From assembly GCA_903910215.1 (NCBI GenBank), contig CAIVYV010000074.1, positions 1 to 5,836 of the forward strand: a stretch of 5,836 nt of DNA, in the 5' to 3' direction. Each line of letters opens with the position of its first letter. Position 1 is the first letter of the stretch. Below are positions 1 through 5,221 of this stretch, piece after piece. The position numbers and the translations under genes are program-made. Below the pieces are notes generated by a model. It had not been told where the DNA came from. It ran no database searches and worked only from the letters and a program-made list of their open reading frames with translations. The stretch comes from an uncultured Pseudomonadota bacterium. GTDB lineage: Bacteria; Pseudomonadota; Gammaproteobacteria; Steroidobacterales; Steroidobacteraceae.

Positions 1-645
1 ATCGAGCGAGGGATAGCGCGTGCGAAGGTTCGCGTACTCAAAGCCATCGATGAGCGTCACCTCGGCGCGCCCCGAGGCCACGATATCGAGCGGATCGCGA
101 CCGAGGTTCTTCGGTAGCTCAGTCAATTCATAAGCGGCACGCTCGAGCGCCGAGAGAGATTGCAGGTAGTTCCAAGCCGCACTGTCCTCGAGCACCACCG
201 CTTTGAGATTCTTCAGATCGTCGAGGGTCTTCGGTCTCGGCCGACCACGTTGGTAAACCCAAAACAGCGGCGACTCGGCATACGCCTCCGAGGGCAGCGC
301 AACACCGCGCCATTGATTGCTCCAACTCAACCGCGAGGCCGCGATATCGGCTCTGCGAGTCGCGATCGCCTCGCGCAGCTCGGCGCGGTCGGCAACCACA
401 ACGACTTCGAGCTTCACGCCGAGTTGTTCAGCGAATCGAGCGGCGAGTTCGTATTCGGCACCTTCCGGACCCTCGCGCCCGAGATAGTAGGTGGTCGGCG
501 AGTTGAACATCGCTACGCGCAGCTCGCCCCGGCCGCGAATGTCCTCTAACGCCCCGGAGCGCCAAGAGCCGCATCCGGTCAGGACGAGGAAAAGCGCTCC
601 CAGGATGACGAGGAGGGGGGTGGTCACTGTCCCGCGCGGGTTCAT
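1..645 (-). CDS. mltF: Membrane-bound lytic murein transglycosylase F, N-terminal part (runs off left edge)
   Basis: Reading the minus strand from the ATG at 645 gives 215 uninterrupted codons to the window edge. The protein opens with a lipoprotein signal: Asn-Pro-Arg n-region, hydrophobic stretch at residues 10-22, and lipobox Leu-Thr-Gly-Cys at 22-25. Residue 26 is Gly, not Asp, which fits outer-membrane sorting. From about residue 33 comes a family 3 solute-binding-like domain: 'RGELRVAMFNSPTTYY' (39-54), then 'GPEGAEYELAARFAEQLGVKL' split around residues 59-79, then 'RADIAASRLSW'. This is the MltF pattern. In the family this regulatory domain precedes a C-terminal lytic transglycosylase domain that cleaves peptidoglycan glycan strands to 1,6-anhydro products; that catalytic part lies outside the window and cannot be judged. 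The gene is divergent from the tRNA-DUF1820-purL unit, matching the mltF/purL neighbourhood of other gammaproteobacteria. No Shine-Dalgarno sequence stands at a normal distance upstream of the ATG; the nearest GGAG is 18 nt away. A plain periplasmic binding lipoprotein is possible but less likely. Confidence 0.92.
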   Translation of the reverse strand, partial: MNPRGTVTTPLLVILGALFLVLTGCGSWRSGALEDIRGRGELRVAMFNSPTTYYLGREGPEGAEYELAARFAEQLGVKLEVVVVADRAELREAIATRRADIAASRLSWSNQWRGVALPSEAYAESPLFWVYQRGRPRPKTLDDLKNLKAVVLEDSAAWNYLQSLSALERAAYELTELPKNLGRDPLDIVASGRAEVTLIDGFEYANLRTRYPSLD

Positions 646-651
646 GTCGGT

Positions 652-657
652 TAGAAT
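652..657 (+). promoter_or_regulatory. Probable -10 element of the tRNA-Ser promoter
   Basis: TAGAAT matches the sigma-70 consensus TATAAT at five of six positions and lies 10 nt before the first base of tRNA-Ser, which would give a leader of only a few nucleotides. The bases after it (658-667) are nearly all G and C. A GC-rich discriminator of this kind is known from stable-RNA promoters under stringent (ppGpp/DksA) control. I see no convincing -35 hexamer 16-18 nt upstream, so the call rests on the -10 and its position. The upstream half of this promoter would lie inside the 5' end of mltF. Confidence 0.45.
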
Positions 658-658
658 A
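653..658 (-). promoter_or_regulatory. Possible -10 element for mltF, overlapping the tRNA -10
   Basis: On the minus strand the same AT-rich core reads TATTCT, a four-of-six match to TATAAT. A start site about 7 nt downstream would fall at or next to the mltF ATG at 645, giving a nearly leaderless mRNA. That would be consistent with the missing Shine-Dalgarno sequence. The -35 region would lie inside the tRNA gene, and the bases there (TTCGGT on the minus strand at 17 nt spacing) are a poor match. An alternative is a promoter farther upstream, across the tRNA gene. Confidence 0.25.
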
Positions 659-667
659 GCCGGCTCC

Positions 668-760
668 GGAGAGGTACCGAAGTGGTCATAACGGCGCCGA
701 CTCGAAATCGGATGGTCGGTTAATCCCGGCACGTGGGTTCGAATCCCACCCTCTCCGCCA
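668..760 (+). tRNA. tRNA-Ser, anticodon CGA
   Basis: A complete class II tRNA reading UCG codons. The acceptor stem pairs GGAGAGG (668-674) with CCTCTCC (750-756), followed by discriminator G757 and an encoded CCA (758-760). The D stem pairs 677-679 with 692-694. The anticodon stem is 696-700 with 708-712, and the loop CTCGAAA (701-707) places anticodon CGA at 703-705. The outermost anticodon-stem pair (G696/A712) is a mismatch. The long variable arm typical of serine tRNAs pairs GTCGG (715-719) with CCGGC (726-730), including one G-U. The T arm is GTGGG, loop TTCGAAT, CCCAC (733-749). The long variable arm and discriminator G are both serine features. The DUF1820 gene starts 17 nt after the CCA with no terminator between, so the tRNA is probably processed from a longer tRNA-mRNA transcript. 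Confidence 0.97.
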
Positions 761-777
761 CTTTCTGATCATCCAGC

Positions 778-1119
778 ATGCCCGCCAGTCACATCTACAA
801 AGTCATGTTCGTCAACCAGGGCAAGGTCTACGAGGTCTTTGCCCGCAAGGTGTCGCACGGAAGCATGTTCGGCTTCGTGGAAATCGAAGAGCTCGTGTTC
901 GGCGAACGCTCGACGGTCGTGCTCGATCCGGGTGAGGAGCGCATCAAATCCGAGTTCGAGGGCGTCAAGCGTAGCTACATCCCGATGCACTCCGTGTTGC
1001 GCATCGACGAGGTGAAAACGCAGGGCGTCAGCAAGATCAGCGCCTACGAAGGCTCGAACGTCGCGCAATTCCCCATGCCGGTCTACTCGCCTCCCGCGGG
1101 TGACGGCTCAAAGAAATAG
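778..1119 (+). CDS. DUF1820 family protein
   Basis: A 113-residue protein of unknown function that I recognise as DUF1820, a small family found mainly in gammaproteobacteria. Family-like stretches are 'IYKVMFVNQGKVYEVFARKV' (6-25), 'GFVEIEELVFGERSTVVLDPGEE' split around residues 32-54, and 'FEGVKRSYIPMHSVLRIDEV', ending in a Pro-rich tail with 'FPMPVYSPP'. There is no signal peptide or membrane segment, so it is probably cytoplasmic. The ATG at 778 is preferred over the internal ATG at 805 because the latter would remove the conserved Ile-Tyr-Lys-Val. The gene starts 17 nt after the tRNA-Ser CCA and has no recognisable Shine-Dalgarno sequence. It ends 13 nt before purL, so it is likely the first protein gene of a tRNA-DUF1820-purL transcript. 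Linkage to purL suggests shared expression but does not show a role in purine synthesis. Confidence 0.93.
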   Translation: MPASHIYKVMFVNQGKVYEVFARKVSHGSMFGFVEIEELVFGERSTVVLDPGEERIKSEFEGVKRSYIPMHSVLRIDEVKTQGVSKISAYEGSNVAQFPMPVYSPPAGDGSKK

Positions 1120-1132
1120 GCCCTCACTCGGC

Positions 1133-4100
1133 ATGGTTTTTCGCGGTTCTCCCGCGCTCTCTGGCTTCCGTACCCACAAACTGCTGGCTGGCTTGCGGCT
1201 GCCGGTTGTGATCGGGGTCGAGACTCGCTGGATTCACCTCGTTGATGTGTCGAGCGAGTTGACGGCCGAGGACGCGCGTCGCCTCGAGGCGCTGCTGACC
1301 TACGGGCCTCGAGCTGAGAGTAGCGCGTCGGCAGATCACGCAGGTCATCCCGTAGGTCATCCTGTTGGTCATGTTGAGTCGCTGTGGGTGTTCCCGCGCC
1401 CCGGCACCATCTCGCCTTGGGCTAGCAAGGCCACCGACATCGCGCATGTGTGCGGGCTCACCGCGGTGCGCCGCATCGAGCGCGGTATCGAGTTTCGCTT
1501 TGCCTGCGAGCGCGCCCTCAGTGAGTCTGAGCGTGCCGCGGTCGTGGCGGCGACCCACGACCGTATGACGGAGGCGGTGTTTACCGATCTGTCGCAGACG
1601 GACGTGTTGTTCGTGACCGAAGCGCCGCGCCCACTCGTGAGCGTGCCGTTGCGCGGTGATCGCAACGCCTTGGTGACGGCGAATCGAGAGCTCGGACTCG
1701 CGCTGTCGGATGACGAAATCGACTATCTGCTCGAGGCGTTCGCCAAGCTCGGGCGCGAACCCACCGACGTGGAGCTCATGATGTTCGCGCAGGCGAACTC
1801 TGAGCATTGTCGACACAAGATCTTCAACGCCGATTGGATCATCGATGGCGAGCCGCGACGCAAGTCGCTGTTCTCGATGATTCGCAATACGCACGCCAAG
1901 TCGCCGCAGGGCGTCTTGAGTGCCTATCGTGACAACGCTTCAGTCATCGAGGGCGCACCCGCGGGCCGTCGTTGGTTCGTAGATCCCGCGAGTGGGGTGT
2001 ACCGCGCTCATGTCGAGCCCATCGACATCCTGATGAAGGTCGAGACGCATAACCATCCGACGGCGATTTCGCCGTTCCCGGGTGCGTCGACGGGCTCCGG
2101 TGGTGAGATCCGCGATGAGGGTGCGACCGGCATCGGAGCAAAGCCCAAAGCGGGGCTCGTCGGTTTTTCGGTATCGCATTTACGCATTCCGGGTTTTGAG
2201 CAGCCGTGGGAACAGCTGCCGGGGCAGCCGGCCATCGGTAAGCCCGCGCGCATTGCTTCTGCACTCGAGATCATGATCGAGGGGCCGCTCGGTGCGGCCG
2301 CCTTCAACAATGAATTCGGACGCCCCGGAATTTGCGGCTATTTCCGCAACTTCGAATTGCATGCCGCCGGTGATCCGTCGACGCGTCATCGCGGTTATCA
2401 CAAGCCCATCATGATCGCGGGCGGCCTCGGTAATGTGCGCCGAGATCACATCGAGAAGCGTGATTGCCCGGTCGGTGCGAAGGTCGTCGTGTTGGGTGGG
2501 CCGTCGATGTTGATCGGCCTCGGTGGTGGCGCCGCCTCGTCGGTCGGCGCCGGCACGTCGTCCGCGGATCTCGATTTCGCTTCGGTACAGCGCGGCAATC
2601 CGGAGATGCAACGTCGTGCGCAGGAAGTGATCGATCGTTGTTGGGCCGAAGGCGCGGCGAATCCGATCCTGCTGATCCACGATGTCGGCGCGGGCGGGCT
2701 CTCGAACGCGGTCCCTGAAGCCGTCTCGCACAGCGACCGCGGCGCCATCATCGATCTGCGCGCGATTCCGTCGGACGAGCCCGGGATGTCGCCGATGGAG
2801 CTCTGGTGCAACGAGTCGCAAGAGCGCTATGTGCTCATCGTCGCAGCCGATCGTATCGCCGATTTCGAAAAGCTCTGTGCGCGCGAGCGGTGTCCGTATG
2901 CCGTGATCGGCACATTGACTGACGATGGGCAGCTGCGAGTTGTCGACTCGTTGCGCCATGAAACACCGGTCGATATGCCGCTCGAGGTGCTGCTCGGCAA
3001 GACACCGAAGATGCTGCGCGACGTGACGACAGTGGTGCCCGCTGCCGTGCCTTTCGGACTTGCGACACTCGATGTGCGCGAGGCGTTGCGACGCGTGCTG
3101 CGTTTCCCGGCGGTGGCCGACAAGACTTTCCTCATCACGATTGGTGATCGCACGGTCGGCGGCATGATTTCGCGCGACCAGATGGTCGGCCCGTGGCAGG
3201 TGCCGGTGGCCGACTGCGGTGTCACCACAGCCGATTATTTTGGTGTCGAAGGCGAGGCAATGGCGATGGGCGAGAGAACGCCGGTCGCAATCCTCGATTC
3301 CGGTGCTGCTGCTCGTCTTGCCGTAGGCGAGGCGATCACGAATATTTTGGCAGCCGATGTACGGCGCCTGAGCGACATTCGTTTGTCGGCCAACTGGATG
3401 GCCGCCTGCGGCGAGCTGGGCGAAGATGCCAAGCTTTACGAGGCCGTCAAAGCCATCGGTGAAGAGCTTTGCCCTGCGCTCGGTATCGCGATACCCGTCG
3501 GCAAGGATTCGCTTTCGATGCGCACGGCTTGGAAAGACGAGTCGGGCGAAGCAAAGTCGGTCGTCGCGCCGGTTTCTTTGATTATCTCGGCGTTCTCGCC
3601 CGTGGCCGATGTCCGTCGTTGCTGGACGTCCGAGCTGCGTCGCGACTGCGGTCCCACGGCGTTGATTTATGTCGATCTGGGTGAAGCCCGCAATCGTTTA
3701 GGCGGCTCGGTGCTGACTCAGGTCTATGGCGCGCTCGGGACGGAACCGCCCCATGTCGATGATCCGTCGCTGCTGAAAGGCGTGGCGGCGGCGCTTGCCA
3801 TGCTGCGCGAGCGCGACAAGGTGCTCGCCTATCACGATCGATCCGACGGTGGTCTCGCCGTCACGCTGATCGAGATGGCCTTTGCCGGCCACTGTGGCAT
3901 CGAGGTCAACATCGGCCTCAAGAGCAAGCATGCGCGGCAGAACAAGGAAGATGCGCTCGCAGCTCTGTTCTCCGAAGAACTCGGTATCGTGCTGCAAGTG
4001 CGTATTCTCGACGCTGCTGAAGCGCTCGGCGTGCTCTTTGCGCACGGCGTGGGTCATTGCAGTGCCGTCATCGGCCGCGTCGAACCCGAATCCGATCGCA

Positions 4101-5095
4101 TCCGCATTAGCGCGGGCTCCTTGTTGATCGACGAATCGTGGTCGACTCTGAAGCGTGAGTGGTCCGAGACCTCGTTCCGCATGCGTGAGCGGCGTGATGA
4201 CCCGACGTGTGCGCAGGAAGAGTTCGACGCAGCCACCGATATCGCCACGCCACCGCTCGTCGTCGATCTGAGTTTCGATGCCGGTGATGATGTCGCAGCG
4301 CCCTACATCGCGTTGGGTACGCGTCCGCGTTTGGCAGTGCTGCGCGAGCAGGGCGTCAACAGCCAGTCGGAAATGGCAGCCGTGTTCGATCGCTCAGGGT
4401 TCGAGACCCACGACGTGCACATGACCGATCTTTTCGCCGGACGACATGTGCTCTCCGATTTTCAGGGTCTCGTCGCTTGCGGCGGGTTCTCCTATGGCGA
4501 CGTACTCGGTGCGGGTGAGGGCTGGGCGAAGTCGATTCTCTTCAATGCGCAGATGCGCGATCAGTTTGCCGCTTTCTTTGAGCGAGGCGATACCTTTGCA
4601 CTCGGCGTCTGCAACGGTTGCCAGATGATGGCGCAACTCGCGCCGATCATTCCCGGTGCGACGCATTGGCCGCGCTTCGTTCGAAACCGAGTCGAGCAAT
4701 TCGAGGCGCGCGCGAGCTTGGTCGAAGTGCTCTCGACGCCGTCGATCTTGTTCGCAGGCATGTCAGGCTCCGTATTGCCGATCGCCGTCTCGCACGGCGA
4801 GGGCCGAGCGGAATTCGCCGACACCGTGCAGGCGGCCGCCTGCGAGAACTCGGGCACGATCGGCCTGCGCTATGTCGAATCGCGCGGCGTCATCGCTTCG
4901 CGCTATCCCGCGAACCCCAACGGCTCGCCCAATGGTCTCGCGGCGCTTTGCAGCCAAGATGGCCGCGTGACGGTCATGATGCCGCATCCTGAACGGGTGT
5001 TCCGGAACGTACAGATGTCTTGGCGCCCGGTGGGCGGTGGCGAGTATTCCGGCTGGATGCGCCTGTTCCGCAATGCGAGGGCGTGGCTCGGATAA
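1133..5095 (+). CDS. purL: Phosphoribosylformylglycinamidine synthase (FGAM synthase, large single-chain form)
   Basis: Catalyses step four of de novo purine synthesis in the cytoplasm: FGAR + ATP + glutamine to FGAM + ADP + Pi + glutamate. The 1320 residues match the gammaproteobacterial single-chain enzyme (about 1295 in E. coli). In order: PurS-like N-terminal domain opening 'VFRGSPALSGFRTHKLLAGL' with 'PRPGTISPWASKATDIAH'; linker with 'FAQANSEHCRHKIFNADW' (Ser223-His228 core); first ATP-binding synthase half with 'LMKVETHNHPTA' from about 300, 'TGSGGEIRDEGATG' and 'CNESQERY' (559-566); second half with 'AYHDRSDGG' (899-907); and a class I glutamine amidotransferase domain from about 1064, with Cys1160 in 'GVCNGCQMM' and His1285/Glu1287 in 'MMPHPERVF' as the catalytic triad. 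All key residues are present. I chose the ATG at 1133 because the sequence then aligns with the E. coli start; a GTG at 1100 would add 11 unlike residues and overlap the upstream gene. The ribosome site is weak (AGG at 1118-1120), so translational coupling to DUF1820 is plausible. An expanded Gly-His-Pro-Val repeat lies near residues 71-82. Confidence 0.98.
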   Translation: MVFRGSPALSGFRTHKLLAGLRLPVVIGVETRWIHLVDVSSELTAEDARRLEALLTYGPRAESSASADHAGHPVGHPVGHVESLWVFPRPGTISPWASKATDIAHVCGLTAVRRIERGIEFRFACERALSESERAAVVAATHDRMTEAVFTDLSQTDVLFVTEAPRPLVSVPLRGDRNALVTANRELGLALSDDEIDYLLEAFAKLGREPTDVELMMFAQANSEHCRHKIFNADWIIDGEPRRKSLFSMIRNTHAKSPQGVLSAYRDNASVIEGAPAGRRWFVDPASGVYRAHVEPIDILMKVETHNHPTAISPFPGASTGSGGEIRDEGATGIGAKPKAGLVGFSVSHLRIPGFEQPWEQLPGQPAIGKPARIASALEIMIEGPLGAAAFNNEFGRPGICGYFRNFELHAAGDPSTRHRGYHKPIMIAGGLGNVRRDHIEKRDCPVGAKVVVLGGPSMLIGLGGGAASSVGAGTSSADLDFASVQRGNPEMQRRAQEVIDRCWAEGAANPILLIHDVGAGGLSNAVPEAVSHSDRGAIIDLRAIPSDEPGMSPMELWCNESQERYVLIVAADRIADFEKLCARERCPYAVIGTLTDDGQLRVVDSLRHETPVDMPLEVLLGKTPKMLRDVTTVVPAAVPFGLATLDVREALRRVLRFPAVADKTFLITIGDRTVGGMISRDQMVGPWQVPVADCGVTTADYFGVEGEAMAMGERTPVAILDSGAAARLAVGEAITNILAADVRRLSDIRLSANWMAACGELGEDAKLYEAVKAIGEELCPALGIAIPVGKDSLSMRTAWKDESGEAKSVVAPVSLIISAFSPVADVRRCWTSELRRDCGPTALIYVDLGEARNRLGGSVLTQVYGALGTEPPHVDDPSLLKGVAAALAMLRERDKVLAYHDRSDGGLAVTLIEMAFAGHCGIEVNIGLKSKHARQNKEDALAALFSEELGIVLQVRILDAAEALGVLFAHGVGHCSAVIGRVEPESDRIRISAGSLLIDESWSTLKREWSETSFRMRERRDDPTCAQEEFDAATDIATPPLVVDLSFDAGDDVAAPYIALGTRPRLAVLREQGVNSQSEMAAVFDRSGFETHDVHMTDLFAGRHVLSDFQGLVACGGFSYGDVLGAGEGWAKSILFNAQMRDQFAAFFERGDTFALGVCNGCQMMAQLAPIIPGATHWPRFVRNRVEQFEARASLVEVLSTPSILFAGMSGSVLPIAVSHGEGRAEFADTVQAAACENSGTIGLRYVESRGVIASRYPANPNGSPNGLAALCSQDGRVTVMMPHPERVFRNVQMSWRPVGGGEYSGWMRLFRNARAWLG
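1343..1378 (+). repeat. 12-bp tandem repeat within purL, about three copies
   Basis: Three consecutive 12-bp units begin with GGTCAT (1343, 1355, 1367); the first two read GGTCATCCCGTA and GGTCATCCTGTT, and the third is diverged (GGTCATGTTGAG). The preceding 12 bases (1331-1342, GCAGATCACGCA) may be a decayed fourth copy. The repeat is in frame and encodes Gly-His-Pro-Val, Gly-His-Pro-Val, Gly-His-Val-Glu (residues 71-82). It lies in a loop between 'LLTYGPRAE' and 'WVFPRPGTISPW'. As I recall the E. coli protein, this loop is about 13 residues shorter, so the repeat accounts for about half of the extra length of this PurL. Confidence 0.85.
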
Positions 5096-5097
5096 TT

Positions 5098-5115
5098 CGT
5101 TGCGTTTTGGCAACG
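5098..5115 (+). terminator. Possible terminator hairpin after purL (no U-tract)
   Basis: A perfect 6-bp inverted repeat, CGTTGC (5098-5103) and GCAACG (5110-5115), with a 6-nt loop GTTTTG, begins 3 nt after the purL stop codon. The stem is short and the bases that follow (CTGTGTCTGATT) contain no run of T, so it is not a canonical intrinsic terminator. It could be a weak terminator or a 3'-end-stabilising hairpin. Confidence 0.35.
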
Positions 5116-5130
5116 CTGTGTCTGATTCGC

Positions 5131-5160
5131 TTGACGCCGATTTCCCGTAACGACTAGTCT
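5131..5160 (+). promoter_or_regulatory. Candidate sigma-70 promoter for the TonB-dependent receptor
   Basis: TTGACG at 5131-5136 matches the -35 consensus at five of six positions. With an 18-nt spacer the -10 position is TAGTCT (5155-5160), which keeps only the first two T-A bases and the final T of the consensus. A start near 5167 would leave a 5' untranslated region of about 55 nt before the GTG at 5222. I see no convincing Fur-box-like palindrome, so iron control is not supported here. Confidence 0.35.
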
Positions 5161-5208
5161 CCTAAGTAGGTCTATCAACAGGTCTCGGAAAGGCCGTCTT
5201 TACCCTGT

Positions 5209-5215
5209 GGGAGGG
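5209..5215 (+). promoter_or_regulatory. Strong ribosome binding site that fixes the GTG start of the receptor
   Basis: GGGAGGG, a purine-rich Shine-Dalgarno-like sequence, stands 6 nt before the GTG at 5222. It is the clearest ribosome site in the window and supports GTG over the internal ATG codons at 5279 and 5300, which would destroy the signal peptide. Confidence 0.75.
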
Positions 5216-5221
5216 TTGCTA

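Noticed and set aside
160..549. 129-residue plus-strand open frame
   Set aside because: It lies entirely opposite mltF, whose translation shows a clear lipobox and family motifs; this frame has no recognisable motif.
668..777. tRNA-Ser as an integration site for a genomic island
   Set aside because: tRNA-Ser genes are frequent phage and island targets, but housekeeping genes follow within 17 nt, and there is no integrase or repeated tRNA 3' end in the window.
1124..1894. 256-residue minus-strand open frame inside purL
   Set aside because: It is a long antisense frame of the kind common in GC-rich genes; the purL reading on the other strand is fully conserved and explains the region.
2180..2959. 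259-residue minus-strand open frame inside purL
   Set aside because: It is antisense to the conserved synthase domains of PurL, Arg/Asp-rich without a recognisable domain, and has no sign of its own expression signals.
5096..5221. Cobalamin riboswitch or Fur box upstream of the TonB receptor
   Set aside because: The 126-bp gap is shorter than a typical cobalamin riboswitch and I see no B12-box-like core or Fur-type palindrome.
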